Of a DNA stretch of 64,000 nucleotides, positions 44,143-53,200 are shown piece after piece (positions within the stretch are counted from its first letter, which is position 1; every line of letters begins with the position of its first letter). This DNA is from Halobacteriales archaeon QS_4_69_34 (lineage in GTDB: Archaea > Halobacteriota > Halobacteria > Halobacteriales > Halococcaceae). A model generated the notes under the pieces. The model was not told the DNA's origin and ran no database searches. It worked only from the letters and a program-made list of their open reading frames with translations. Position numbers and translations under genes: made by a program. Location of the stretch: assembly GCA_003021045.1 (NCBI GenBank), contig PXRN01000003.1:126001-190000 (forward strand). The letters run 5' to 3'.

Positions 44143-44874
44143 TCAGCGCACTGCAGTCAGGACCTTGATGTCCGCTTCTCTGCAGGTTTCCTCGAGCCCC
44201 CGATCGGCCACCGTCCGGTTCGTCACGGTGTATCCACGTTCCTTCAGGAGGGCCGCTACCTCGCTCGAGGGAGCGTCGTACAGGCCGTGGGTTTCGACGG
44301 CGATCACCCGGGGGTCGATCGCCATGTCAGCAAGCACGTCCATTTCGGCACCTTCACAGTCCAGAACCAGCACGTCGCACTCCGGGAGCTCGTTGGGATG
44401 GACGACGTCATCGGTGGCCTCACCCCAGACGTCGACGCCGTGGCCGACGACTGCATTCGTCAGATCGACGCGATCCTCCACACCGTTGAGCGCGAGCGTT
44501 TCAGTACCACGAGCGGTCATCTCCTTCGAGCCCTCGTACACCACCACTGACCCTGCAGCTCCAGTTTCCCGGGCTGCACGAACGGCAGTGACGCCCCATC
44601 CCCCGCCGATCACGACGACGGAGTCACCAGCGTCGACGTGACGTTCGAGGGCGTCGACGATACCCGACTCGTAGTTCGGTCGATCGGCCCGTCGACCCGG
44701 CACGTACCGGTCGAAGAGTTTCGCGCCGCGGACGGTAACACCGTTGTAGTCGACGGCCGTGTACGGAAAACGAGGTCGAAGTAGCCCGAAATACCCGAAG
44801 TGAACCGTTCGACGAAGCAGAAAGCCCATCCCCTCCTCACGATAGATTCTACAGGCCTTCGCGAGCAGAGACAT
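44143..44874 (-). CDS. FkbM-like SAM-dependent methyltransferase
   Basis: This 243-residue methyltransferase has SAM-binding motif VVVIGGGWGVTAVRAARE, VVVYEGSKEMTARGTETLAL and FkbM-like DVLVLDCEGAEMDVLADM, then RVIAVETHGLYDAPSSEV. It is a paralogue of the protein at 51040 (VVIVGAGQGVTTVVAARQ and MMELDCEGAETEIISDL). ATG 44874 begins MSLLAKACRIYREEG. It lies 125 bp downstream of a QPH-subfamily AP gene, the same pairing seen at 50022/51040. It probably methylates a sugar hydroxyl; other acceptors remain possible. Confidence 0.84.
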   Translation of the reverse strand: MSLLAKACRIYREEGMGFLLRRTVHFGYFGLLRPRFPYTAVDYNGVTVRGAKLFDRYVPGRRADRPNYESGIVDALERHVDAGDSVVVIGGGWGVTAVRAARETGAAGSVVVYEGSKEMTARGTETLALNGVEDRVDLTNAVVGHGVDVWGEATDDVVHPNELPECDVLVLDCEGAEMDVLADMAIDPRVIAVETHGLYDAPSSEVAALLKERGYTVTNRTVADRGLEETCREADIKVLTAVR

Positions 44875-44999
44875 ATCCCTTCATCGAGGGCACGGGACAC
44901 AAGCCTTCTGCCTCCCCAGTCGTAGGCGTTTCCGTAGTGCCAGATTTCGAAGGTTTCACTGGTGCTCGCAGGTGGACCTGTGCAAGCCTGGTTTTCAGT

Positions 45000-45998
45000 C
45001 TAACGGGCTTCACTTATGTAACCGAGATGTTCCAGTATATCCTCGGCGTGACGTCCGGAATCGGCGCTGGAATCGAGCTGTGGTGTATAGGAGCGAGAAT
45101 CAGTTGCGTCCGTAGTTACCCATGCAACACGACGGACAGAGGGATGGAGGCTTCCCGCGTGGTGTTCGTAGACAGCATGTTCTCCGAACGCCTCGCCGTG
45201 GTCGGCCGTAATCGCTACCGCATCGGCATCGAGATTGTTCAATAGGGTCTCCACGTCATCCAGGACGAACCGCAACTCGTCGAGGTACGTTTCGAGCACG
45301 GTTCCTCGATCACCGGTTTTCCGCATGTACTCCCAGGGTTCTTTCTCGTGTTCGTAGAGTTCCCGGCCGTCTGTGACGGCGGCAGCCACGTACGGATGAT
45401 GCGGTTGCATGTAGTGTAGAATAACGTTGTCGAAATCATAATTCCTCGAAACGGCTATCCCCCGATCAGTCACGTGGCGTGGAGGAGTATATCCATCCGT
45501 CTGACCACCGGGCCCGCGTTCGTTCGTCACTTCGTGTCTCCAGATGTGTTCTATACGGCCGAATTCACCGGGTGAAACAACGTCCCAGCTACCGTATCGG
45601 GAGAGCCGTTCGATATGTTTGTCCTCGGCATTCATGTCGTCCTCGAAAACTGATTTCGTATGGGGATTGGCGGAGAGATAGGCAGTCGTCGAAAGTGTCT
45701 CGTCGTGTCTTCGGTCAAACGTGTGTGCCATCCACTCCCCCGAGTGCCCGCCGACCGACCAGAGTTCCTCGATCGCGTCCAGAAACGGATATTCGTCCGC
45801 TATGGCCCGTAGAGCGTCTACGCGACAGCTGTCCAGAACGATCAGGACGTCCCAGTCCAGATCCAGGACGTTCGTTCCCACGGGACGCCGCGATGTGTAC
45901 CAAACAACGCTGTTTCGGACCGGTGAGTATCTGGTCTGGACGTATCTAGCAGCGGACCTCGGATTCCGGAGGGCCGATGTTATTCTCCACCAGTCCAT
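45000..45998 (-). CDS. AP-superfamily 'QPH' subfamily protein
   Basis: This 332-residue protein has DWDVLIVLDSCRVDALRAI, a nucleophile loop SVGGHSGEWMAHTF, ILHYMQPHHPYVAA, ITADHGEAFGEHAVYEHHAG and SLHPSVRRVAWVTTD, and ends DILEHLGYISEAR. It is closest to the protein at 33361 (GTNIYDREWDVL against GTNVLDLDWDVL, and GSLHPAVKRVPW against GSLHPSVRRVAW). ATG 45998 (MDWWRITSALRNPRSA) is preferred; the frame continues upstream to a GTG inside a 28-bp direct repeat, without conserved sequence. As in its relatives, Gln replaces the usual metal-ligand Asp. No signal peptide. Confidence 0.78.
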   Translation of the reverse strand: MDWWRITSALRNPRSAARYVQTRYSPVRNSVVWYTSRRPVGTNVLDLDWDVLIVLDSCRVDALRAIADEYPFLDAIEELWSVGGHSGEWMAHTFDRRHDETLSTTAYLSANPHTKSVFEDDMNAEDKHIERLSRYGSWDVVSPGEFGRIEHIWRHEVTNERGPGGQTDGYTPPRHVTDRGIAVSRNYDFDNVILHYMQPHHPYVAAAVTDGRELYEHEKEPWEYMRKTGDRGTVLETYLDELRFVLDDVETLLNNLDADAVAITADHGEAFGEHAVYEHHAGSLHPSVRRVAWVTTDATDSRSYTPQLDSSADSGRHAEDILEHLGYISEAR

Positions 45999-46072
45999 CG
46001 ACTTGTATACCTCTGAAGCGGAACCGTACTTAGTCTGTTCGCCGGCCGTCCACCCTGACTCGGCGTCCACCC

Positions 46073-46100
46073 AACTGACAAAACGTCGTCTACTCCACAC
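46073..46100. repeat. 28-bp direct repeat, copy 1
   Basis: The copy begins AACTGACAAA and ends GTCTACTCCACAC. It matches copy 2 at 46138-46165 at 27 of 28 positions. The repeat period is 65 bp, and the pair lies in the gap between two AP-superfamily genes. Confidence 0.8.
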
Positions 46101-46137
46101 GATGCGCGAACTCGAATATGCCAGGGAGATACAAGGA

Positions 46138-46165
46138 AACTGACAAAGCGTCGTCTACTCCACAC
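46138..46165. repeat. 28-bp direct repeat, copy 2
   Basis: This differs from copy 1 only by G in place of A after AACTGACAAA. It ends 3 bp before the stop codon of the sulfatase-like gene at 46169, so one copy abuts that gene's 3' end and the other lies upstream of the next gene. It looks like a short tandem duplication with a 37-bp spacer. Confidence 0.8.
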
Positions 46166-46168
46166 CGT

Positions 46169-47635
46169 TCACCGATACCCTAGTCGCTCGAGCTGGTCGA
46201 GAACGTCCTCTTCGTCATCGTACTCCACCGCACGACCCTCGTCGTCGAGCACTGGCAGCGTTTCGAGGAGGTTCTCGTAGCTGTCGCGTAGCCGTTCTAC
46301 CACGGCCGGGTGAGCCTCCACGACGTTTCGCTGCTCGTCCGGATCCTGCTCCAGGTCGTACAGTTCGGGGGGCGGGCCATGTACTGTCTCGCAGTAGCGA
46401 CATTCCATCCCGTTCGTCGGGAGAGCCTCGTCCGGGACGTGTCGAATGTACTTCCAATCGTCGGTCCGGACTGCCGTTCGTCGCTGGGTGTACGCCTCCT
46501 CGGCGTAGACCGCCTCGCGTTCGTCCCACCTGCCCTCCTCGAGGAGGGGAAGCAACGACCGGCCGAACGCTCCGAGCGAGGAATCGACGCCCAGGATATC
46601 GGTGATCGTCGGAGCAATGTCAGGGAGCTGGACGAGTTCGTCGTGTCTCGTTCCGCACGTCTCCGGCGTGGTGACGATGAGCGGGACGTGCATGGTCTCG
46701 TCGTAGAGTCCGTGGTGGTCCGCGAAAATATCGTGCTCGTACAGCGACTCACCGTGGTCGCTACAGACGACGAGGGCCGTCTCCTCCCATCGACCGCGCT
46801 CCTGGAGCCGATCCCACAAATAGCCGATTTTCCTGTCAGCCTGGACGACTCCGGCATCGTATCGGGCACAGAGCCTCGAGAGTCCACCCTCGAAATCACG
46901 CGGGGTCAGCCACGGGCGAATCGACGTATCGAGGAATCCGCCGTCGGGAGCGCCGGCCAAGACGGACTCCAGATCTTGATCCGGGTACTCACGTTCGGCG
47001 TGAAGTTCATCGACCAAGTCCTCTGACGGCGTGTAGGGTATGTGCGGGTCGAGAATGCGGAAAAATCCGTAGAAGGGGTCCGCTCCGATTTCGTCCAGCA
47101 ACTGGTCGGTGTACGGCGCTGTGAACTCCTCACCGTAGTCCGGGGCCCCCGACCACGGGAGCAGACCGTGGATGCGGGGTCCGAAGCTTACGCCACTCGG
47201 ACTGATGGACTCTATCGCATCATACATGGTTTGCAAACGAGTCCCCTCGGGGCTGTTTTCGGATCGAAGGACGTCGAACCCGTTCTTGTGCCACCGACCG
47301 ATACCCGGTGCGACGGCGACTGTCCGCCATCCCGCAGCACGCAACTGCCCGGGGACAGTCGGAAGTTGTTCGGCACGGGACTTCTCGGTATTGGTCACCA
47401 GATTAGCATGGTGGTAGACCGACGTCCGGGGATAGTGACCCGTGTGTATCGAGGTGACCGACGCGTCGGTCGCATTACTGGCGGTGGACGCCCGTGAAAA
47501 GACCGCCCCCTCCCGTGCGAGTTCGTCGATGTTAGGAGTCAGTGAGTCATCCGTGGAGCCAGTACATACTCCGACACGATCTGCTCGGAGCGCGTCCACG
47601 ACTACCAGTAACAGATTCCTCACACCATTACTCAT
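46169..47635 (-). CDS. Sulfatase-like AP-superfamily enzyme with LGY tail
   Basis: This 488-residue protein has NLLLVVVDALRADRVGVCTG (metal Asp), NATDASVTSIHTG at the nucleophile loop with Thr in the Cys/Ser position, RILDPHIPYTPSEDL, VVCSDHGESLYEHDIFADHH, and the C-terminal sulfatase motif ELYDLEQDPDEQRNVVEAHP. It ends VLDQLERLGYR. Full sulfatase-fold length and C-terminal subdomain are present, but no CxPxR formylglycine motif. ATG 47635 starts MSNGVRNLLLV. No export signal is visible. It probably acts on phosphate esters or diesters; the substrate is unknown. Confidence 0.87.
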   Translation of the reverse strand: MSNGVRNLLLVVVDALRADRVGVCTGSTDDSLTPNIDELAREGAVFSRASTASNATDASVTSIHTGHYPRTSVYHHANLVTNTEKSRAEQLPTVPGQLRAAGWRTVAVAPGIGRWHKNGFDVLRSENSPEGTRLQTMYDAIESISPSGVSFGPRIHGLLPWSGAPDYGEEFTAPYTDQLLDEIGADPFYGFFRILDPHIPYTPSEDLVDELHAEREYPDQDLESVLAGAPDGGFLDTSIRPWLTPRDFEGGLSRLCARYDAGVVQADRKIGYLWDRLQERGRWEETALVVCSDHGESLYEHDIFADHHGLYDETMHVPLIVTTPETCGTRHDELVQLPDIAPTITDILGVDSSLGAFGRSLLPLLEEGRWDEREAVYAEEAYTQRRTAVRTDDWKYIRHVPDEALPTNGMECRYCETVHGPPPELYDLEQDPDEQRNVVEAHPAVVERLRDSYENLLETLPVLDDEGRAVEYDDEEDVLDQLERLGYR

Positions 47636-48029
47636 CCTTGTGAGTTCGATGTGGGCTTGTGGTTTACCGATTATGGATATGGGGGCGCTATCAAGGGCGA
47701 CTCGTCAAGTGAGGATTTTCGGCCCACGGACGCTGCTCGCCGTCGAAGTAATACCGTACGACATCACTCTTGATGATCCTGAATCGAGTGAATGATCACC
47801 GGGATATGTCCTGGGTAGCTCTGAAATCCCGTTTATGCTCCGAAACGAGAGGACGAGGGGATCTCCGGATGAGAACAGACCCACTGACCAGCAGTGTTGG
47901 AAACCACACATTATAGGTCAACGGGGACGAACGTGGCACTTCGTCGAGATCTTCCACAGGGATTGAGATCTGTATGACAACGAACCAACCAACCACGAGC
48001 TACTACTCCGAGCCTGGCATCACCACACT
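47636..48029. other. Intergenic stretch without a recognisable gene
   Basis: About 390 bp upstream of the sulfatase-like gene. Frames on both strands are short and show nothing I recognise. The base composition is lower in GC than the flanking genes. It may be further eroded remains of the rml cluster that follows. Confidence 0.4.
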
Positions 48030-48640
48030 CGCGGTCAGATCGCCATTTCATCCGCTCGAACGGCCGCAGCAAAGTGGGAATCTACGACGACCGTGTAGAC
48101 TCTCCATACGAGGAGAACCAGTACCTTCCTCATCAGGGGGCACGATCGAAACGATTCGAATTCCGGGTGCGTGCTGGCACGGATTCAACGTCGTTGGTGA
48201 CGAACGGTCATGCTCGTCAACTTCCCGACAAACCCTACGATTGCGAGGATTCGAACGAGGGGCGACTATCCTACGAACCGACGAGATCCCGCTCGACTGG
48301 GCGCAGAGCCGAACGGATGAGGGGACTCATCCTCGCTGGCGGAACCGGCTCTCGGTTGCGATCCAGCACCTATACGGGTCTGAAACAGTGCGTCCCAGTG
48401 GCGAACGGCCCGTTCATCACGAGGTCTTCGAACAACTTCGGCCCGTGCCAGTGTTCGGAGAAACTTGTCCCGAAGTTGACCCGGCGTACCGCCGACGGGG
48501 ACCCATCGACTCCATTGAGGACCGTCATGGACACGACCAGCGATACGCGTGACTGTTCGAAATTAGAATCACCGGGCGGGGACCCATGTGGGCGTTCGAA
48601 GACGCTCGAAAGCGCGGTCGATCGCTATCTGAAAGACTGA
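48030..48640 (+). pseudogene. Mosaic remnant of dTDP-rhamnose genes: rmlC, rmlA start, rmlB end
   Basis: Three decayed genes run in order. About 48030-48322 encodes dTDP-4-dehydrorhamnose 3,5-epimerase pieces in different frames: VGIYDDRVDSPYEENQYL, IRIPGACWHGFNVVGDE, MLVNFPTNP, YDCEDSNEGRLSYEPT and DEIPLDWAQSRTDE. From 48317, MRGLILAGGTGSRLR followed by TGLKQCVPVANGP is the N-terminus of an RmlA-type nucleotidyltransferase, stopping after about 32 codons. From about 48413, RSSNNFGPCQCSEKLVPKL, then IEDRHGHDQRYA and DCSKLESPGG...AVDRYLKD in another frame, are central and C-terminal dTDP-glucose 4,6-dehydratase. Internal deletions and at least four frameshifts make it non-functional. Confidence 0.8.
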
Positions 48641-48715
48641 TTTGGCAACCGTAGTTCCTTCTCAGGAAGACACTCTCGCAAGACGTTCGGAACACGGGCC
48701 CACGAAACGGGTCGC

Positions 48716-49888
48716 TCACCGGGAGTCCAACACCCGCTGTACCTGCTCGCTGATCTCTCGTTGGAAGCGCTTCCGTCCGTATTCCGTATCGATGTCAGGT
48801 AATGCACTCTTCAGTGCGTCAGCGTCTCGCGTGCCGTTCATCATCGCGAGAATCTGTTCGACAGCGGCAGACGGTGAGTCATAAATAAGCGCCGATCGCC
48901 CGTTTATCAGCTCGGTCTGTCCGCCGCCGGGGGCGACGAACGGTATCATCCCGGCGGCGACGAATTCCGCGACGGAGATCCCGAAGTGCTCGTTTTCCTT
49001 TCCGTGCAACCCATACCGATGGGATGCCAGAAGCCCCGTCAGTCGCTCGCGCGAGACGCCCCCCTCGTACTGTACGTACTCGCGGGCGTCGGTCATCGCT
49101 CGAACCTCCGCCACGTATCCCGCCTCGACGTCGCTCTCGGGGCCGACGATGTGGAGGTGAGCCTCTCGGATCTCCTCGTGAACGCCGTCGATGATCTCGA
49201 TGCACTTTTTCGTTCGCTTGTCGGGCGCGACGCGCCCCACCGTCACGAACCCCCGTTCCCGCTCGGACCAGGGCCGTCGTTGGATGTCGTCGGTGAGGAC
49301 CGGCGGCGGGACGACGATCCCCTGTCGATCGTACGTCTCGTCGACGAGGTCCTGTGTCCACGACGAGTTCGTAACGACCAGATCCGACGTGAGCTGCGCT
49401 CCCGAAAACCCCGCCAGCCGGGAGAGCAGATAGTCGAACCCCTCGAATTTCGCCCCCGAGACGCCGTGAGGTTCCGGAGTGTGTCGAAGATTGAATGCAG
49501 GTGAATGTACGTAGACCATCGAACTGTGGCCGAAGTTCGCCTCGTTCCACGTCGAGATCACGATGTCGTACTCACTGCAGTGCCGACGCGCGTACCAGTT
49601 CAACAGCGCAGCATGAAGCCGCGGATACGCACCCGTGTGACCAAAGAAGACGTCGAGAACCCCAGTAGAGATGTCGGCTAAACTTTGAATGTGACCAGGA
49701 GTTCGAATAGTGATAGATCCGTCAACATTTGTTTGAAACTGCCCGTTTGCGGCCTCGATATCGGGTGGCGTCAACGTCAGCAGCGTCACGTCGTGGGCGT
49801 CTTGCAACGCATCCACCATATTGAGACAGACCGATTCCGCACCCGCCAGGGTGTCGAAATCGCGGTGGATGATGAGGATGTCTGCCAT
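48716..49888 (-). CDS. GT4 glycosyltransferase
   Basis: This 390-residue GT4-type enzyme has ILIIHRDFDTLAGAESVCLN, VYVHSPAFNLRHTPEPHG, LVVTNSSWTQDLVDETYD, GFVTVGRVAPDKRTKKCIEI and the catalytic loop HFGISVAEFVAAGMIPFVAP. It resembles archaeal and eukaryotic Alg11-like mannosyltransferases in the GKENEHFGI segment. ATG 49888 starts MADILIIHRDF. It is transcribed leftwards, and the rml remnant lies just beyond its 3' end. Donor and acceptor are unknown. Confidence 0.88.
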   Translation of the reverse strand: MADILIIHRDFDTLAGAESVCLNMVDALQDAHDVTLLTLTPPDIEAANGQFQTNVDGSITIRTPGHIQSLADISTGVLDVFFGHTGAYPRLHAALLNWYARRHCSEYDIVISTWNEANFGHSSMVYVHSPAFNLRHTPEPHGVSGAKFEGFDYLLSRLAGFSGAQLTSDLVVTNSSWTQDLVDETYDRQGIVVPPPVLTDDIQRRPWSERERGFVTVGRVAPDKRTKKCIEIIDGVHEEIREAHLHIVGPESDVEAGYVAEVRAMTDAREYVQYEGGVSRERLTGLLASHRYGLHGKENEHFGISVAEFVAAGMIPFVAPGGGQTELINGRSALIYDSPSAAVEQILAMMNGTRDADALKSALPDIDTEYGRKRFQREISEQVQRVLDSR

Positions 49889-50021
49889 TCGAGTATCAGG
49901 TTGGACGATTACGAGCCATATTAGCGTTCCGTCGATACGGAGATGGTTCCGTTCGCAGTGAGCCCGTTCCCGGAGTTACATCCGTGCTCCGAATGAATCT
50001 CATGTACCTCCTGTGCTCATC

Positions 50022-50951
50022 TCACCGATACCCAAGTGACTTGAGCCGCGATTCTACGGTCTCTTTATCGAGCTTCCGAATGCTATCGTCGGGAACCTCC
50101 GAAAACGTCGTTCTCCGCGAAGAATAGGGGCACTCGTGCCACGGAACGGTGGTCAACGGATCGAGACGGATTCCCCGTTTGTGGAGTATTCCTCGAACCG
50201 GGATGGGATAGAGGCGTTCACCGAAAAGCTCGCCGTGATCCGACGTGATCACCGTTTTTCCGTCCAGATCGTTGATCAGGTCTGTGATGATCTCGTGTAC
50301 GATTGCTAAATTCTCCCGATACGCTTCGTGTACTCGCTTTTCTGTCACGCCATCAACTCGGCCCCGTAAATAGGTCTGTATACCGATGTGGGACCGGTCG
50401 TGACCTACCCCCTCGGGTGGGTTGCCGCTTACCGGAAGCTCGTTTTGCATCGGCCCGATTGGTGGAAGATGTGGCTGCATGAAATGAACCAGCAGCCGTT
50501 TGTTCGGATACTCCGACATCGCTTCGCGGGTTTTCGCCGCCACGACGGATGGCGGAACTGTCCTCAGTTCCTGATCCCAGTACTGTTCGGAATACAACTG
50601 CTCGAACGAGTGAAAACGATCCCCGAAGGGCTCACTGTGCGGATTCGCCGTTACACAGACTGTCTCGAACCATTCGTTCACACCGATGTTTTCTTCGTAC
50701 CACTCCGCTGAGGTACTGGCAAGTGACCGTCGTGGCCGGGTGGTTCCGGGCAAGTGAGAGACCGAGACGAAATCGTCGTATCGGCATGCATCGAGTATCA
50801 ACAGGCTGTCCCAGTCTTCTGCCATCATATTCGTTCCCGATTTGGCGACGAATTTCTGGTGAAATGCAGAGTTTATATCCGTGGAGATTCTGTTGATGCG
50901 TGACAGGCCAAATCGGGGATCTCTCCGTAGTGCTTTTATTCGATCGAGCAT
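50022..50951 (-). CDS. AP-superfamily 'QPH' subfamily protein
   Basis: This 309-residue protein has EDWDSLLILDACRYDDFVSV, nucleophile loop STSAEWYEENIG, VHFMQPHLPPIGP, TVITSDHGELFGERLYPIPV, GILHKRGIRLDPL, and the tail VESRLKSLGYR, nearly identical to VKSRLKSLGYLNE of the small RHH-like protein at 25478. ATG 50951 (MLDRIKALRRDPRFG) is preferred to an upstream start at 50999, which adds poorly placed basic residues. The QPH change (Gln for Asp) is conserved. It lies 88 bp downstream of an FkbM-like methyltransferase gene on the same strand. Confidence 0.78.
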   Translation of the reverse strand: MLDRIKALRRDPRFGLSRINRISTDINSAFHQKFVAKSGTNMMAEDWDSLLILDACRYDDFVSVSHLPGTTRPRRSLASTSAEWYEENIGVNEWFETVCVTANPHSEPFGDRFHSFEQLYSEQYWDQELRTVPPSVVAAKTREAMSEYPNKRLLVHFMQPHLPPIGPMQNELPVSGNPPEGVGHDRSHIGIQTYLRGRVDGVTEKRVHEAYRENLAIVHEIITDLINDLDGKTVITSDHGELFGERLYPIPVRGILHKRGIRLDPLTTVPWHECPYSSRRTTFSEVPDDSIRKLDKETVESRLKSLGYR

Positions 50952-51039
50952 TGTTCTCTGCCGGATTTGGAAAGGAATGGGTTTTCTCTCCTGTGACACC
51001 CATGAACGCCAGTGAATTCTCTCCCGAGATCAGATACAC

Positions 51040-51780
51040 TCACGTTCGATACTCTCTACCGTGTGACTCATCGCTTTGAGTGGCAACCAGAACATATGCG
51101 TCGTGTTCGTTAGCGTACTTTTCTCCCCGTTCGACCGGTATCCGTTCTGTTACCCCGTACCCGTGGTCTTCTAACGCTGTGACAGTTGCTTCAGTCGGTG
51201 CCCCTCGAAACCCGTGTGTTTCGACTACGATGACATGGGGTAGCGTCCCCAGGTCGGATATTATTTCCGTTTCAGCGCCCTCACAATCCAATTCCATCAT
51301 GTCACATTCCGGTAGTTCCCCTGGATCCCTTTCGTCCGCCGTACTCGTGTCCGATCCTTGTGAGGTGACGACATCACCGACGGACGTCTCAACGAGTGTG
51401 ACGCGGTCCTCGACGGCATTCAAGCGAACCGTCCCTTTCGTGAGTTCGATCCACTCCGACCCAGGTTCGTAGGCATGGACGGTACCTCTCCAGGCCTGTC
51501 TCGCCGCAACGACCGTCGTCACGCCTTGTCCCGCACCGACGATCACGACGGTATCCGAAGGGCTGACGTACTGTCTGATTGCCGCCACGTTCGGTCGTTT
51601 GTACGTCGGATGGAGGCCGGAAAACTCGCCTGGCAGATGATCTTCAATGAATGGGTACTTTTTGTCCATCACGACTCCGTTGTACACGCATCGCTTCGTA
51701 CCGGGAATGTATGGTCGCACCACCGAGTAAAACGCCTGTATCGTGGACCGATCACCCGTCATCTCATCAGATCCAGTCAT
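51040..51780 (-). CDS. FkbM-like SAM-dependent methyltransferase
   Basis: This 246-residue methyltransferase has TVVIVGAGQGVTTVVAARQ as SAM motif, VHAYEPGSEWIELTKGTVRL, CDMMELDCEGAETEIISDL and HVIVVETHGFRGAPTEATV. It is a paralogue of 44143-44874, with the same C-terminal layout, and the alignment includes the segment before the SAM site (CVYNGVVMDKKYPFIED against VDYNGVTVRGAKLFDRY). I use ATG 51780; a GTG one codon earlier and an ATG six codons later are alternatives. The likely acceptor is a sugar hydroxyl of the island glycan. Confidence 0.84.
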   Translation of the reverse strand: MTGSDEMTGDRSTIQAFYSVVRPYIPGTKRCVYNGVVMDKKYPFIEDHLPGEFSGLHPTYKRPNVAAIRQYVSPSDTVVIVGAGQGVTTVVAARQAWRGTVHAYEPGSEWIELTKGTVRLNAVEDRVTLVETSVGDVVTSQGSDTSTADERDPGELPECDMMELDCEGAETEIISDLGTLPHVIVVETHGFRGAPTEATVTALEDHGYGVTERIPVERGEKYANEHDAYVLVATQSDESHGREYRT

Positions 51781-51985
51781 CACCCGACGTTATGGACGTT
51801 TTGCCTCTCGGGAGTCGACCAGTGATCGTTCGGTGATCGACTTGTCCCGACGGATCCACACGTGGCGAGTGCCTCCGGGACGTGCCGTGGTACGGGACGG
51901 CCGCGTCCGATCAGGGAACTCGGGAACCCGACGAGCACGATGACTCCAGTACGCACAGTGCGGACGAGCGACTGAAGACACGTAG

Positions 51986-53077
51986 CTACGAGGATCGAAC
52001 CAAACGGCGGTATAGCGCTTCGTGCTGGTCGCCCACCTTCTCGAACTCATTCTCGCGCCTGAACCGTTCGGCCGCCGAGATCAGGTTCTCCCTGTGGGCA
52101 TCGTCGTTCAAAACCTGTCGAATAGCACGTCCTGCCTCGTCAACGCTCTCGAAGATCGCCGGACACCCGTACTCCGAGCGCAGTCGTTCGAAGCGGGGCA
52201 AGCGGCTGGCGACCGTCGGCAGTCCGTACGCGACACACCAGTTGAAGATCCCGCTCTGTGCAACTTCGCTGTACGGCAAGACCGCGACGTCAGTCGCGCT
52301 GAACGCCGCGTGAAACTCACGATCGCTCAGATGACCGGTGAACGTGACGTTCTCCGGGGCGTCTGCCTCGAGCGATTCGAGGTACTCGTCCTCGCTCGGG
52401 TTCCCACCTGCGACGAGAAACTCATGCTCACGGCAGCGTTCGGCGATTTTCAGGAACGTCTCGTACCCTTTCGACGGCCGGAGGTATCCGAACTCGGTGA
52501 TTACGGTGTCGTCGGCATCGAATCCGAACGTCGCTTTCGCCGCCGCCTCAGGGGTCGGCCTTACCTCGTCCTCCTCGACACCGTGAGGAAGGAGTCGATA
52601 GTCGTCGACCGACCCGCTCCGCTGGAACTTCGATCTGCAGTTCTCAGAGAGAAACACCAGCGACGACGCCGTCGAGGCGATCATGCCGTTCGCAACCCGG
52701 ATGTAGGCCCCCTTCAGCCACAGTAACGGCGGGTCCATCCTGTCCACGTTCCACGCTTCGTGGAGCGTAACGGCGACAGGCCGACGCCGCAATCGGGCCA
52801 GAACGAATACGATCGGATAGAAGGCCCACATCAGGAGCCATTTCTTCCCGAAGAACCCGTACTCGTGTTGGATGTGGATGACGTCACTGTCCGTGGTTCC
52901 GACCCGGAACGCAGTTCGAGCATACGAGATAGTTGCAGAGAGGCCCCGTTTCGCTGTATCGAGGACGACTACGTCCTCATCTACGTCCTCGCCGAGATGG
53001 GCCAAGAGCGCCTCTGTGTAGGATCCGATCCCACAGGATCCGTCCATCGGACTCGATACGACCGTTACGGTAATCAT
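51986..53077 (-). CDS. GT4 glycosyltransferase
   Basis: This 363-residue GT4 enzyme starts MITVTVVSSPMDGSCGIGSY and has DVIHIQHEYGFFGKKWLLMW, VTLHEAWNVDRMDPPLLW, LVFLSENCRSKFQRSG, VITEFGYLRPSKGYETFLKI, and the catalytic loop PYSEVAQSGIFNWCVAYGLP. IQHEYGxFG is common in archaeal and bacterial GT4 enzymes acting on polyprenyl-linked sugars. The loop groups it with the protein at 40913. ATG 53077 faces the GT4 gene starting at 53201, so the 123-bp gap holds divergent promoters. Confidence 0.89.
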   Translation of the reverse strand: MITVTVVSSPMDGSCGIGSYTEALLAHLGEDVDEDVVVLDTAKRGLSATISYARTAFRVGTTDSDVIHIQHEYGFFGKKWLLMWAFYPIVFVLARLRRRPVAVTLHEAWNVDRMDPPLLWLKGAYIRVANGMIASTASSLVFLSENCRSKFQRSGSVDDYRLLPHGVEEDEVRPTPEAAAKATFGFDADDTVITEFGYLRPSKGYETFLKIAERCREHEFLVAGGNPSEDEYLESLEADAPENVTFTGHLSDREFHAAFSATDVAVLPYSEVAQSGIFNWCVAYGLPTVASRLPRFERLRSEYGCPAIFESVDEAGRAIRQVLNDDAHRENLISAAERFRRENEFEKVGDQHEALYRRLVRSS

Positions 53078-53165
53078 CGGTAGCAGGTTCGCGTTACACG
53101 TTCACGAGTGTCTCGTGATTCAAAAAATCCTCGGCTGGAAGAAACCGATATCGTATCACGAAAAC

Positions 53166-53171
53166 TATAAT
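53166..53171 (+). promoter_or_regulatory. TATA box of the rightward GT4 gene
   Basis: TATAAT-like sequence (within ACTATAATGG) 30-35 bp before the GTG start at 53201. It predicts a leaderless or very short-leader mRNA and supports that GTG as the true start. Confidence 0.5.
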
Positions 53172-53200
53172 GGTCGTAACGACTTCATACGGCGTAACCA

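Noticed and set aside
43440-44168. 242-codon plus-strand frame opposite the GT2 gene
   Set aside because: It is antisense to a GT2 enzyme with all family motifs.
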